From Labrys sp. KNU-23 (GTDB lineage Bacteria; Pseudomonadota; Alphaproteobacteria; Rhizobiales; Labraceae), in NCBI RefSeq assembly GCF_008330945.1, contig NZ_CP043489.1:3731501-3795500 (forward strand): DNA of 64,000 nucleotides, in the 5' to 3' direction. This document shows, in pieces, positions 9,899 through 19,178 of the stretch (positions within the stretch are counted from its first letter, which is position 1; each line of letters opens with the position of its first letter). The position numbers and the translations under genes are program-made. The notes beneath the pieces were generated by a model that was not told where the DNA came from, did not search any database, and saw only the letters and a list, made by a program, of their open reading frames with translations.

Positions 9899-10416
9899 AG
9901 GTAAAACGGGCCAAGCCGCCGACGTTGCCCGCGCATATCGATCTCGATGTGCTCGAGGATACGCTCAGCTTCTACATCCGGGTGATCAGCCTGGCGGTGT
10001 CGCGAGACCTCGACGAATGGCTCGATGGCCTCGAAGTGGCCAAGGGCACCGGCAAGGTCACCACGCTGCTGCTGGTCGACAGCCATCCCGGCATCCGCCC
10101 CTCGGTGATCGCCCATCTGGTGATGAAGGACCGTTCCGCCATGGGGCGGCTGGTCGACCACATGATCGAGCAGGGGCTACTCACCCGCAAAATCTCGTCC
10201 GACGACAGCCGGGCCCACGAACTTTACATCACCCCGGCCGGCGCCGAACTGGCCGCCAAGGTGCGTGTATTGGCGACGGAGCAGTCGAAACGCTTCTTCG
10301 ACTTCATCCCCGAGCATGAGCAGAGACAGGTCATGGACATCCTGAAACGGGCCTATTGCCGTTTCGTGGGCATGCCGCCTCAGAACAGTGCCGACAAGGA
10401 AGGACAGGTGGCATGA
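9895..10416 (+). CDS. MarR family transcriptional regulator
   Basis: This 173-residue protein has a winged helix core: HPGIRPSVIAHLVMKDRSAMGRLVDHMIEQGLL as helix-turn-helix, followed by an R-KISSDDSRAHELYITPAG wing. Helices at both ends form the MarR dimer interface. MarR proteins are usually repressors relieved by a small ligand. Its start overlaps the ATPase stop (ATGA) and its own stop overlaps the SDR start the same way, so all three are translationally coupled. An unusual feature is a regulator embedded inside the transport operon; it is therefore probably autoregulated and tuned to the transported compound. Confidence 0.9.
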
Positions 10417-11111
10417 GCGAGCAGAGGGTGGCCCTGATCTCGGGCGCCAATCGGGGCATCGGCCAGGCGGTGGCGGCCGAGCTCGCCAGCCGGGGATGGC
10501 GGCTTTCGCTGGGCATGCGGCGGCCGGAGCAGCCCGCCTGGGCGGATCCGGACCGCGTGCATCTGCAGGCCTATGACGCCGCCGATCCCCAGGCGGAGGC
10601 GGACTGGACCGAGGCGACCCTGCGGCGTTTCGGGCGCATCGATGCAATCGTCGCCAATGCCGGCATCATGATCCCCAAGAACGTCATCGAGGCCGAGGAC
10701 GAGGATCTCGATGCCATGCTGGCCGTGAACGTCAAGGCGCCGCGGCGCCTGGCCAAGGCGGCCTGGCAGGCCTTGTCCGAGAGCGGGAGCGGGCGGGTGA
10801 TCGTCATCGCCTCGCTGTCGGGCAAGCGGGTCAAATCCTCGCGGGCCGGGCTCTATTCCATCTCCAAATATGCGGCCGTCGCCCTGGCGCACGGCATCCG
10901 TCACGAAGGCTTCGAGCGCGGCATCCGCGCCACCGCGATCTGTCCCGGCTTCGTCGCCACCGACATGGCTCTCGGCCTGACCGACCGCTCGGCCGAGAAG
11001 ATGACCTCGCCGCATGATCTCGCCCGCATCATCGCCATGCTGATCGACCTGCCCAACGAAGCCAGCGTCGCCGAATTCACCATCAACTGCCAGCTCGAAG
11101 AGTCCTACTGA
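10413..11111 (+). CDS. Short-chain dehydrogenase/reductase
   Basis: This 232-residue classical SDR has the cofactor motif SGANRGIG near residue 9, NAG at ~residue 85, a catalytic Ser region VIVIASLSGKRVKSS, and YSISKYA carrying the Tyr-x3-Lys pair. The start ATG (GGAAGGACAGGTGGC upstream) overlaps the MarR stop. The substrate is not evident. Between a MarR regulator and an amino-acid-oxidase-type flavoprotein, it probably oxidises or reduces an intermediate of the imported compound. The next gene follows after one base. Confidence 0.9.
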   Translation: MSEQRVALISGANRGIGQAVAAELASRGWRLSLGMRRPEQPAWADPDRVHLQAYDAADPQAEADWTEATLRRFGRIDAIVANAGIMIPKNVIEAEDEDLDAMLAVNVKAPRRLAKAAWQALSESGSGRVIVIASLSGKRVKSSRAGLYSISKYAAVALAHGIRHEGFERGIRATAICPGFVATDMALGLTDRSAEKMTSPHDLARIIAMLIDLPNEASVAEFTINCQLEESY

Positions 11112-11112
11112 C

Positions 11113-12444
11113 ATGCCCGGCCCCACTGTCATTCCCGTCCAAGGCGACGCGGCGCTGCCCGCCAAGGTCGATGTCGTCGTCATCGGCGGCGGCATCATCG
11201 GCACCTCCACGGCGCTCGAACTGGCCGAGCGGGGCCTCAAGGTCGCGCTTTGCGAGAAGGGCGGCATCGGCCAGGAACAGTCGAGCCGCAATTGGGGCTG
11301 GGTACGCATCTCGCGGCGTGACCCACGCGAAGTGCCCCTGATGGCCGAGGCGCTGAGGATCTGGAAGACGCTCGACCAGCGCGTCGAAGGCGACACCGGC
11401 TATACCCGTGCAGGCATCATGTTCACCTGTGAGAACGACAAGGAATATGCCGACCACGAGCGCTGGAACCGCAATCTCGACGGCTACCAGCTCGACTCCC
11501 GCATGATCTCGGGCACCGAATACAAGCGGATGTTTCCCGGCACCACCATGGACATCAAGGGGGCGCTGTTCACTGCCGAGGACGGACGGGCCGAGCCGCA
11601 GCGCGCCGCTCCCCTGATCGCGGAGGCGGCCCGGCGCAAGGGCGCCGCCATCCTGACCGAATGCGCCGTGCGCGGCGTGGAGACGTCGGGCGGAGCGATC
11701 AGCGGAGTCATCACCGAACGCGGGCCGATCGCCTGCAGTGCCGTCGTCCTGGCCGGAGGAGCCTGGTCGAGCCTGTTCTCCGGCCGCTTCGGCATTCGCC
11801 TGCCGCAGTTGAAGGTGAAGAATTCCGTCCTGCGCACCAAGCCGCTGGAAGGCGGGCCGGGACCGGCAATCTGGTCCAACGGCTTTGCCGTGCGCAAGCG
11901 CGCGGATGGCGGCTATACCATCGCCTCCGGGCACGAGAACGTCGTCGACATCGTGCCCAACAGCTTCCGCTTCTTCTTCGACTTCCTGCCGGCGCTGCGC
12001 AAGGAATGGCGTTCGCTCAATCTGAGGATGGGTGGCCGCTTCTTCGAAGAAGCCCGCGTGCCGAAGCAATGGGCGATGGACGAGATCAGCCCCTTCGAAC
12101 GTTGCCGAGTGCTCGATCCCGAGCCGGCGAAGGAATTGACTGATGTCGCACTGGCCAATCTCGCCAAGGCCTTCCCGGTCTTCGCCAAGGCAGAGATTGC
12201 GCAGCGCTGGGCCGGCTATATCGACGTCACGCCGGATGCCGTGCCGGTGATCTCGCCGGTCGAAGCCATACCCGGCTTCCACATCGCTACCGGCTTCTCC
12301 GGCCACGGCTTCGGCATCGGCCCGGCGGCCGGGAAGCTGATGGCCGATCTCGTCACCGGACGGCCGCCCCTGGTCGACCCGGCCAATTTCCGTTTCTCCC
12401 GCTTCTCGGACGGATCGAAGATCGAGCTGATCAGCGGGTTTTGA
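11113..12444 (+). CDS. FAD-dependent oxidoreductase, DAO family
   Basis: The 443-residue protein has a dinucleotide-binding motif VVVIGGGIIGTSTALELAERG (residues ~19-39), an FAD-contact ESGG-equivalent region (GIGQEQSSRNWGW), and a C-terminal GFSGHGFGIGPAAGKLMADL that closes the flavin site, as in D-amino acid dehydrogenase and glycine/sarcosine oxidase relatives. It would oxidise an amine or amino acid at the C-N bond. It starts one base after the SDR stop. The adjacent peptide-type importer and a second DAO protein at 16227 suggest use of N-substituted amino acids or opine-like compounds. That substrate class is inferred. Confidence 0.88.
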   Translation: MPGPTVIPVQGDAALPAKVDVVVIGGGIIGTSTALELAERGLKVALCEKGGIGQEQSSRNWGWVRISRRDPREVPLMAEALRIWKTLDQRVEGDTGYTRAGIMFTCENDKEYADHERWNRNLDGYQLDSRMISGTEYKRMFPGTTMDIKGALFTAEDGRAEPQRAAPLIAEAARRKGAAILTECAVRGVETSGGAISGVITERGPIACSAVVLAGGAWSSLFSGRFGIRLPQLKVKNSVLRTKPLEGGPGPAIWSNGFAVRKRADGGYTIASGHENVVDIVPNSFRFFFDFLPALRKEWRSLNLRMGGRFFEEARVPKQWAMDEISPFERCRVLDPEPAKELTDVALANLAKAFPVFAKAEIAQRWAGYIDVTPDAVPVISPVEAIPGFHIATGFSGHGFGIGPAAGKLMADLVTGRPPLVDPANFRFSRFSDGSKIELISGF

Positions 12445-12525
12445 GCCTGCCGGCCCGGGAGATCTCGGGCCGGCAACCGACTGCAACAACCATAAAAATA
12501 AAGCCACTCTCCAGAGGAACTCATC

Positions 12526-14199
12526 ATGTCGAAACAAGAGCGAAACCAGTTTCCCCATCCCAATCGCCGGCAGGCTCTCGGCCTGATGGCGGCGACCGGC
12601 GCCTCGGCGCTGCTGATGCCGGCCCTGCTCGGGCGGGAGGAGGCCCTGGCGGCCGGCAAGGACAAGCCGTCGGGCCAGATGGTCATCAGCTTCTCGCAGG
12701 AACCGACCGTCTTCAATCCCCATCTGCTCCACATCGAGGTGGACGAGGGCATCCATTACAGCGTGTTCAATCCGCTGTTCGATGTCGATCCGGATGGCAA
12801 GTTCACGCCATCCCTCGCCGTCGAGGTTCCGAGCGTGGAGAATGGCGGCATTTCCGCCGACGGCCTCAATTGGAAGGTCAAGCTGCGCGATGGCGTGAAG
12901 TGGCATGACGGCAAGCCCTTCACGGCCGAGGACGTCAAGTTCACGCTGGAACTGATGGTCGACCCCAATTTCCGCAGCTGGCGGCGCACCGGCCACGAGC
13001 ATGTGCGCGACATCAAGGTAGTGTCGCCCACCGAGATCAGCTGGCGCATGGACAAGCCCTTCGCGCCCTATCCCTCGATCCTGGCCTCCACCTTCATCGT
13101 GCCCAAGCACATCCTCGGCGAGGCTGCCGATAAGAATACGGCGCCTTTCAACAATGCGCCCGTCGGCACCGGGCCCTTCAAGTGGAGCAAGCGCGTCGCC
13201 GGCGACTATATCGAGCTTGCCGCCAACGAGGATTATTTCGGAGAAGGCCCCTATCTGGAGCGCATCGTCTACAAATACATCCCCGACATGACGGTGATGT
13301 ACACCCAGTTCAAGACCGGGGATGTCGATGTCCTGGGCCTGCAATGGATCACGGCCGACCATTACGAGGAAGCCAAGACGCTCGAGGGCAAGGTCGTGGA
13401 TGTCGTGCCGAATGCGACCATCGAGTCGGTCGGATTCAATATGGAACGTCCGCAGTTCAAGGACCCGGCCGTCCGCAAGGCGCTCTATCACGCGCTGGAC
13501 AAGAAGACGATCATCGAGGCGCTCTATTACGGCCTGCCTGCCCCGACCGAATCCTACATGCCGCAGCAGTCCTTCTACTACAATCCGGACCTTCCCAAGC
13601 AGGACTACGATCCCGAGAAGGCCAAGAAGGTGCTCGACGAGGCTGGCTGGGTGCCCGGCGCCGACGGAATCCGCGCCAAGGACGGTGTGCGCCTGTCCTT
13701 CAGCAATTCGACCACGGCCGGCAACCATCTGCGCGAGCAGGTGCAGCAATTCATGCAGCAATCCTTCAAGGACATCGGCGTGGAGATGACGATCTCCAAC
13801 CTGCCGCCGGCCGTGATGTGGGGCGACTACTGGATGTTGTCGAAGTTCGACAGCGTTGTCGTCGGCATCAACTTCATCACCGGGCCGGATCCCGATACCT
13901 CGGACTATTTCATGTCGACCTCGAGCGGGGCGAAGGGCGGTAACGGCCAGAACACCTGGCAATATGCCAATCCCGAAGTGGACAGGCTCCTGAAGGAGGC
14001 TGGCAACCTTTTCGTGCCGGAGGAGCGCCGCAAGCTCTACTTCAAGATCCAGGAGATCATGCGGACCGACCTGCCCTTCCTGCCGATCTATCAATACGCC
14101 ACCGTGCGTGGGCGCAAGAAGGGTGTGGAGGGCTTCCTGCCCAACATCAACAACCGCATCGACAGCTGGAACGTCAACACCTGGCGCTGGGCCAAATAG
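12526..14199 (+). CDS. Peptide-type ABC substrate-binding protein (SBP_bac_5)
   Basis: This 557-residue periplasmic protein begins with a likely Tat signal (PNRRQALGLMAATGASALLMPALL, ending about residue 45). The class C binding-protein fold follows, with the family segments GLNWKVKLRDGVKWHDGKPFTAEDV and VRKALYHALDKKTII. Such proteins capture di- or oligopeptides, opines or other bulky ligands. The ATG has AGAGGAAC upstream. The 162-bp gap to the permease contains hairpins that may limit downstream expression and so raise the binding-protein ratio. Confidence 0.93.
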   Translation: MSKQERNQFPHPNRRQALGLMAATGASALLMPALLGREEALAAGKDKPSGQMVISFSQEPTVFNPHLLHIEVDEGIHYSVFNPLFDVDPDGKFTPSLAVEVPSVENGGISADGLNWKVKLRDGVKWHDGKPFTAEDVKFTLELMVDPNFRSWRRTGHEHVRDIKVVSPTEISWRMDKPFAPYPSILASTFIVPKHILGEAADKNTAPFNNAPVGTGPFKWSKRVAGDYIELAANEDYFGEGPYLERIVYKYIPDMTVMYTQFKTGDVDVLGLQWITADHYEEAKTLEGKVVDVVPNATIESVGFNMERPQFKDPAVRKALYHALDKKTIIEALYYGLPAPTESYMPQQSFYYNPDLPKQDYDPEKAKKVLDEAGWVPGADGIRAKDGVRLSFSNSTTAGNHLREQVQQFMQQSFKDIGVEMTISNLPPAVMWGDYWMLSKFDSVVVGINFITGPDPDTSDYFMSTSSGAKGGNGQNTWQYANPEVDRLLKEAGNLFVPEERRKLYFKIQEIMRTDLPFLPIYQYATVRGRKKGVEGFLPNINNRIDSWNVNTWRWAK

Positions 14200-14205
14200 G
14201 CCTGC

Positions 14206-14344
14206 TGCCCCGGGGCAATTGCTTGGATTAGACGAGCTCCGTCCTACCCTCCCTCCTCCGGGGAAGGGGAGTGGGCCGGGGTCTCAACCCGAAGCGATTG
14301 CATTGGCCCGCCACCCTGCTGACAGCCGGCCCATAAGGGCCGGC
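14206..14344 (+). other. Hairpin cluster between binding-protein and permease genes
   Basis: Three palindromes lie in the gap. TGCCCCGGGGCA is at 14206-14217. An imperfect CCCTCCC/GGGGAAGGGG stem covers about 14247-14269. A perfect 8-bp stem with ATAA loop is at 14325-14344 (arms GCCGGCCC and GGGCCGGC), ending 17 bp before the permease ATG. None has a U-tract, so mRNA processing or partial attenuation is more likely than full termination. Confidence 0.55.
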
Positions 14345-14361
14345 CGAGTGGAGACGATCCC

Positions 14362-15312
14362 ATGCTGCGCTATCTCGCTGGCCGGTTGTGGCAGAGCCTC
14401 ATCCTGCTGCTGCTGGTCTCGGTCATCGGTTTTGCTGTGCTCAATCTGGCGCCCGGCGGCCCGCTTTCGCAATACACGCTCACGCCGGGCATGACCAAGG
14501 AGGCGCTCGATCGTATTGCCGAGCAGATGGGCCTGAACCGCCCGCTGCCGATCCAGTATCTCGACTGGTTCTGGCGTCTGGTGCAGGGCGATTGGGGCCG
14601 GTCCTATCGCGACGGCCAGCCGGTGCTCTCCATCATCGGCGGGCATCTCTTCGCCACGCTGCTGCTGATGGGCTTTTCAACCCTGATTTCCATCATCCTC
14701 GGCACCTGGATCGGCGTGATGGGTGCTACGCGCCGCTATTCGCTGTTCGACACGCTGGCGACGGTGGGGGCGATGGTGGCGCTCTCCATTCCCACCTTCT
14801 GGTTCGGCCTGGTGGCGATCTACCTCTTCTCGCTGAAGCTGAAATGGCTGCCGGCGGGCAACATGTTCACGGTGGGGGACGGCAGCTTCGCCGACTATGC
14901 CATCCATCTCATCATGCCCAGCATCGTGCTGGCGCTGGTGAATGTGGCGGTCTGGAGCCGCTACATGCGCACGGCCACGCTCGATGTGATCAACCAGGAT
15001 TTCGTGCGCACAGCCAAGGCCAAGGGGTTGAAGCCGCGCCGCGTGCTGGTCAAGCATGTGATCGGCAATGCGCTGCTGCCGATGATCACCCTGGCCGGCC
15101 TGCAGATACCCACCATCCTGAGCGGAGCGCTGGTGACGGAAACCGTCTTCACCTGGCCGGGCATGGGCCGGCTGTTCCTCGATAGCCTGGGCTACAGCGA
15201 CTATCCGGTGATCATGGGGCTTTTGATGTTCTCGGCGATCCTGGTGCTCATCGGCAATCTGATCGCCGACCTGCTCGTCGCCTTCGTCGATCCCCGCATC
15301 CGGCTCGGTTAG
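14362..15312 (+). CDS. Peptide-type ABC permease (DppB-like)
   Basis: This 316-residue membrane protein has six helices. The N-terminal MLRYLAGRLWQSLILLLLVSVIGF and the GGPLSQYTLTPGMTKEAL periplasmic stretch are DppB hallmarks. The cytoplasmic EAA-type loop is FVRTAKAKGLKPRRVLVKHVIGNALLP, which contacts the ATPase. It pairs with the DppC-like permease that starts 11 bp later. The start ATG has GGAGACG upstream. Confidence 0.94.
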   Translation: MLRYLAGRLWQSLILLLLVSVIGFAVLNLAPGGPLSQYTLTPGMTKEALDRIAEQMGLNRPLPIQYLDWFWRLVQGDWGRSYRDGQPVLSIIGGHLFATLLLMGFSTLISIILGTWIGVMGATRRYSLFDTLATVGAMVALSIPTFWFGLVAIYLFSLKLKWLPAGNMFTVGDGSFADYAIHLIMPSIVLALVNVAVWSRYMRTATLDVINQDFVRTAKAKGLKPRRVLVKHVIGNALLPMITLAGLQIPTILSGALVTETVFTWPGMGRLFLDSLGYSDYPVIMGLLMFSAILVLIGNLIADLLVAFVDPRIRLG

Positions 15313-15323
15313 GGAGAAAAGCA

Positions 15324-16214
15324 ATGGCCTCAGCAACTCTTTCCCCCGCATCGCCCTCGCCCAAGCCGCGCTGGTGGCGCAACCGCACGGTGCGACGCTT
15401 CTGTCGGCACCGGCTCGCCATGGTCGGCCTGGCGATGATCATCCTCCTGACACTTGCCTGCATCCTCGGCCCGCGCCTGCTGCCCTATGACGAGCTCTTC
15501 ATCGATCTGAGGGCCCGCTTCGCGCCGCCCTTTACCGGCTACCACATCTTCGGCACCGATCCGCTCGGCCGGGACCTCGCTGCACGCCTGTTCATGGCGG
15601 GGCGCATCTCGCTGCTGGTGGGCTTCTTCGCCATGTTGCTCAGCACGGCGCTCGGCACGGTGATCGGCGTCACCGCCGGCTATTATGGCGGCTGGGCCGG
15701 CTCAGCCCTGATGCGCTTCGTCGACGCCTTCCTGTCCTTCCCCAGCATCTTCCTCCTCCTGACGCTGGCGGCCTTCATCAAGCCGAGCCCGCTGATGATC
15801 ACGGTGATCATCGCCGTCACCAGCTGGATGGAGGTGGCGCGCATCGTGGAGGCGGAAGTGCGCTCGCTGCGCGAGCGCGATTTCGTGCTGGCGGCGCGCA
15901 TGGTGGGGCTGTCGAACAGCTGGATCATGTTCCGCGAATTGCTGCCCAACGTCATCGGGCCGATCATCGTGGCGGCGACGCTGACGGTGGCCCGCGCCAT
16001 CCTGCTGGAGGCCTATGTGAGCTTCCTGGGCTATGGCATCCAGCCGCCGCTGCCGAGCTGGGGCAACATGCTCAACGGGGCCCAGCAATATCTCGCCAAT
16101 GCCCCCTGGCTCGCCATCGTGCCGGGCGTGGCGATCACGCTCGCCGTCACCAGCTTCAACTTCATCGGCGATGGGCTGCGCGATGCCCTCGACGCCCGAA
16201 GCGACCTGAACTGA
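15324..16214 (+). CDS. Peptide-type ABC permease (DppC-like)
   Basis: The 296-residue protein carries the DppC N-terminal segment (RRFCRHRLAMVGLAMIILL), a periplasmic HIFGTDPLGRDLAARLFMAGRISL stretch typical of this subunit, and the EAA loop FVLAARMVGLSNSWIMFRELLPN. It has six predicted helices. It forms the channel with the preceding permease. AGGGAGAAAA precedes the ATG. The next gene, a flavoprotein, follows after 12 bp in the same operon. Confidence 0.94.
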   Translation: MASATLSPASPSPKPRWWRNRTVRRFCRHRLAMVGLAMIILLTLACILGPRLLPYDELFIDLRARFAPPFTGYHIFGTDPLGRDLAARLFMAGRISLLVGFFAMLLSTALGTVIGVTAGYYGGWAGSALMRFVDAFLSFPSIFLLLTLAAFIKPSPLMITVIIAVTSWMEVARIVEAEVRSLRERDFVLAARMVGLSNSWIMFRELLPNVIGPIIVAATLTVARAILLEAYVSFLGYGIQPPLPSWGNMLNGAQQYLANAPWLAIVPGVAITLAVTSFNFIGDGLRDALDARSDLN

Positions 16215-16226
16215 GAGGGCCTGGCC

Positions 16227-17549
16227 ATGTCGAAATTCTCGCCCTTCGACGCGACGCTCTGGTATGCGACAGCCGCTCCCGCCCCGCACACCGTGCCCCT
16301 GGCCGGGCGCGTGCAGGCCGATGTCTGCATCGTCGGTGCCGGCTATACCGGCCTCACCACCGCGCTTGAACTGGTGCGCAAGGGCGTCAACGTGGTGCTG
16401 CTGGAGGCCGAGCAGGCCGGTTTCGGCGGCTCCGGCCGCAATGCCGGCCACTGTACGCCGACCTTCACCCATTTCAGCCTGCCCGAATTGCGCAGGCTGC
16501 TCGGCGAACCCTGGGCCGAAAGGCTGATCGCCCGGCAGACCCAGGCCAATGCCCGCGTCAGCGCCATGATCGAGCGCTACCAGATCCAGTGCGAATGGCA
16601 GCAGAACGGCTATGTCCAGGCGGCGGCTCGCCCGGGTGCCATCGATGCCATCAAGCGCAAGGTCGAGGAATACAACGCCGTCGGCGCCCGCACCCGCTTC
16701 GTCGACAAGGCGGAGGTGGAGGCGATCACCGGCAGCCCGCGCTTCCATGGCGGCTGGTTCCACAGCGAGGCGGGCCATCTCAATCCGCTCGGCTATGCGC
16801 GCGGCCTGGCGCGGGCCGTGCAGCAGGAAGGCGGGATACTGCATACGGGCTCGAAGGTGACCAATGTCACGCGCGAAGGCCTGCGCTGGGTGGCCCATAC
16901 CGTTGATGGCAGCGTGGTGGCCGACAAGGTGATCTTCGCCACCGGCGCCTATACGGTGGAGGGCTGGCCCAAGCTCGACCAGAGCTTCAAGATCATGCGC
17001 GTCTTCGTGGCGGCGACGCAGCCGCTCAGCGAGGAGGAGCGCCGCTCCGTCCTGCCCGAGAACACCACCATGCATGACGGCCGCGGCGACATCTACGTCT
17101 ACAAATACAATGCCGAGGGCCGCATCGTCGCCTCGATGTTCCCGATGGGGCGGCGCGGGCGCGACCTTGCCTATACGCACCAGGTCATGAGCGATCGCCT
17201 GAAATGGCTGCATCCGCAGATCAGGCAGGAGATCCGCTGGGAGTATTTCTGGTTCGGCGAACTCGACATGCAGGCCAGGACCATTCCCCGTCTCTACGGC
17301 CTGGCGCCCGGCATCGTCGCCCTTACCGGCCTGTCGGGGCGCGGCGTGCCCACCGGCAGCATGCTCGGCGGCATCCTCTCGGAATGGGCGCTGGACGTGC
17401 CGGAGCAGGAGCTCTCGCTCAAGGTCGAGCCGCTGCACGAGGCGCCTTTCTATATGAGCTTCGGCCCCCAGCTCACGCTGCGCTACTACCGGGCGCGGGA
17501 CTGGCTGAAAACCCGCATGGACGGCGCGCCCCTGCCGCCGCACGCCTGA
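16227..17549 (+). CDS. FAD-dependent oxidoreductase, gamma-glutamylputrescine oxidase-like
   Basis: The 440-residue flavoprotein has ADVCIVGAGYTGLTTALELVRKG (residues ~33-55), EAEQAGFGGSGRNAGHCTP, which resembles the PuuB family where the flavin is held at GSGRNGG, and a C-terminal LTGLSGRGVPTGSMLGG flavin-closing loop. PuuB oxidises gamma-glutamylputrescine to the aldehyde. A glutamine-synthetase-like ligase and an acetylpolyamine amidohydrolase lie just downstream, so oxidation of an N-acylated amine is a fair inference. It ends the peptide-ABC operon, 240 bp before the next operon. The real substrate could equally be another secondary amine. Confidence 0.85.
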   Translation: MSKFSPFDATLWYATAAPAPHTVPLAGRVQADVCIVGAGYTGLTTALELVRKGVNVVLLEAEQAGFGGSGRNAGHCTPTFTHFSLPELRRLLGEPWAERLIARQTQANARVSAMIERYQIQCEWQQNGYVQAAARPGAIDAIKRKVEEYNAVGARTRFVDKAEVEAITGSPRFHGGWFHSEAGHLNPLGYARGLARAVQQEGGILHTGSKVTNVTREGLRWVAHTVDGSVVADKVIFATGAYTVEGWPKLDQSFKIMRVFVAATQPLSEEERRSVLPENTTMHDGRGDIYVYKYNAEGRIVASMFPMGRRGRDLAYTHQVMSDRLKWLHPQIRQEIRWEYFWFGELDMQARTIPRLYGLAPGIVALTGLSGRGVPTGSMLGGILSEWALDVPEQELSLKVEPLHEAPFYMSFGPQLTLRYYRARDWLKTRMDGAPLPPHA

Positions 17550-17654
17550 CGCGGGAAACTCTCCGATTTTCCACTGCAGAGAGCTGAAGGGCGCGACCGC
17601 TGGATCGCGCCTGCTGTCCGCTCGGGAAGAGAGGAGACTTCGATCACGGGCTAT

Positions 17655-17731
17655 AACGTGATCACAATTCGCGGATTTTTCTGGATATATGTTGACAGTA
17701 TAGCCTTCAATCTGCTGATTGTGATCACAAT
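17655..17731 (+). promoter_or_regulatory. Double GntR/FCD operator with -35 box before the aminotransferase operon
   Basis: Two copies of one palindrome, AACGTGATCACAAT (17655-17668) and ATTGTGATCACAAT (17718-17731, perfect), have centres exactly 63 bp apart, close to six helical turns. A TTGACA box (17692-17697) lies between them, so the second copy would cover the -10 region. The same TGTGATCACA core lies at 24016-24025 directly before the GntR gene. Looping repression by that regulator is inferred. Confidence 0.65.
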
Positions 17732-17789
17732 AGCGTGGACCATCGTTCGGCGATGAACGGTGCCACAATCCATTCAGCGGAGGTTCCTC

Positions 17790-19178
17790 GTGTCCAGCAC
17801 GCCGATCGACAATGCAGCCATCGAGGCGCGGGTGAAGGCCCTGCTGCCGGCGGAACGGCAGCTTTATGCCGAGCGTCGTCCCAAGGCGCGGGCGATGGCG
17901 GAGCGCAAGGGCAAGGGCCTCTTCGACAATGTGCCGATGCACTGGATGCTCGATTGGCCGATGCCCTTCCCGATGGTGATCGAGCAGGCGAGCGGCGTGC
18001 ATCTCACCGACATCGATGGCAATGGGGTGGTCGATCTCTGCCTCGGCGATACCGGCGCCATGTTCGGCCACGGGCCCGAGCCGATCCTGGAAGTGCTGCG
18101 CAATACCGGCCATCGCGGCCTGACGACGATGCTGCCATCCGCCGATGCCGAGATCGTCGGGGAGCTGCTGGCTGCGCGCTTCGGCCTGCCGCATTGGCAG
18201 ATCGGCGCCACGGCGAGCGATGCCAACCGCTTCGCCATCCGCGTGGCGCGGGCCGTGACCGGGCGGCGCAAGATCCTGGTGTTCGACGGCTGCTATCACG
18301 GTGCCGTCGACGATACGCTGGTCGATCTCGTCAATGGCCGTACTTTCTCGCGGACGAGCCTGCTCGGTCAGGTGGCCGATCTCGGCGAGACCACCATCGC
18401 CATTCCCTTCAACGACGAGGAAGCGCTGCGCAACGCCTTGGCGTCCGGTGAAGTCGCCTGCATGCTGGCCGAACCGGTGATGACCAATTGCGGCATGATC
18501 CTGCCCGCGCCGGGTTTCCACGACACGCTGCGGCAGCTGACGCGTGAACATGGCACGTTGCTGCTGATCGACGAGACCCATACGATTTCCACCGGCCTCG
18601 GCGGCTACACCATGCTGCACGGCCTGGAGCCAGACCTGATGGTGATGGGCAAGCCCATCGGTGGCGGCGTGCCGGTGAGCGTGTGGGGCATGAGCGCCGA
18701 GGTGGCCGAGGGGCTCGACCAGGCGCGGCGGGCGCGCGACAGTCACGGCCATTCCGGCATCGGCACCACTTTGTCCGGCAGTGCGCTGCAACTCGCCTGC
18801 CTGAGGGCGAGCCTGGAAAAGGTGATGACCTCAGGGACCTATGCCACCATGGCGGCGCGAACCGACATCATCGAGGCAGGCCTTATCAAGGCCATCGGGG
18901 CGCAGGGCCTGCCCTGGCATGTCACCCGCGTCGGCGCCCGGCTGGAAGTGGTGTTCAGCTCCGAGCCGGTGCGCAACGCGGCGGAAGCCCGTGAAGCCGC
19001 CTCCTCGGTCATCGAGGAGGGATTGCACCTGTCCCTGCTCAATCGCGGCTTCCTGCTCACCCCCTTCCACAACATGATCCTGGTCAGTCCGGCCTTGGCC
19101 GAGGCGGAAGCCCAGGCGCTGGTTGTCGCCTATGGCGAGATCCTCGCCCGCTTCTGCCAGGCCGGGGAGGCAGCGTGA
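17790..19178 (+). CDS. Class III PLP-dependent aminotransferase
   Basis: The 462-residue enzyme has the class III fold: GNGVVDLCLGDTGAMFGHG, an FDGCYHGAVDDTL substrate loop, LLLIDETHT with the PLP-ring Asp, and the Schiff-base Lys288 in VMGKPIGGG. It resembles glutamate-1-semialdehyde-type and omega-aminotransferases and probably removes the amino group of a diamine or omega-amino acid. The GTG at 17790, with GGAGG 6 bases upstream, fits the homology; a longer frame upstream has no ribosome site. It is the first gene of a five-gene operon with overlapping or very short junctions, and lies behind the double TGTGATCAC operator. Confidence 0.9.
   Translation: MSSTPIDNAAIEARVKALLPAERQLYAERRPKARAMAERKGKGLFDNVPMHWMLDWPMPFPMVIEQASGVHLTDIDGNGVVDLCLGDTGAMFGHGPEPILEVLRNTGHRGLTTMLPSADAEIVGELLAARFGLPHWQIGATASDANRFAIRVARAVTGRRKILVFDGCYHGAVDDTLVDLVNGRTFSRTSLLGQVADLGETTIAIPFNDEEALRNALASGEVACMLAEPVMTNCGMILPAPGFHDTLRQLTREHGTLLLIDETHTISTGLGGYTMLHGLEPDLMVMGKPIGGGVPVSVWGMSAEVAEGLDQARRARDSHGHSGIGTTLSGSALQLACLRASLEKVMTSGTYATMAARTDIIEAGLIKAIGAQGLPWHVTRVGARLEVVFSSEPVRNAAEAREAASSVIEEGLHLSLLNRGFLLTPFHNMILVSPALAEAEAQALVVAYGEILARFCQAGEAA

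Noticed and set aside
11083..14094. A minus-strand frame of about 1000 codons
   Set aside because: It is antisense to the well-supported oxidoreductase and binding-protein genes, has Arg/Gly/Asp-rich low-complexity composition, and is explained by GC-rich codon bias of the plus-strand genes.
17718..17731. CRP (cAMP receptor) binding site
   Set aside because: TGTGA and TCACA are directly adjacent, not separated by 6 bases, and the same palindrome precedes the local GntR gene, which explains it better.
15702..18791. A second minus-strand frame of over 1000 codons
   Set aside because: It lies antisense to the permease, flavoprotein and aminotransferase genes, crosses the operator region, and has no recognisable domain.
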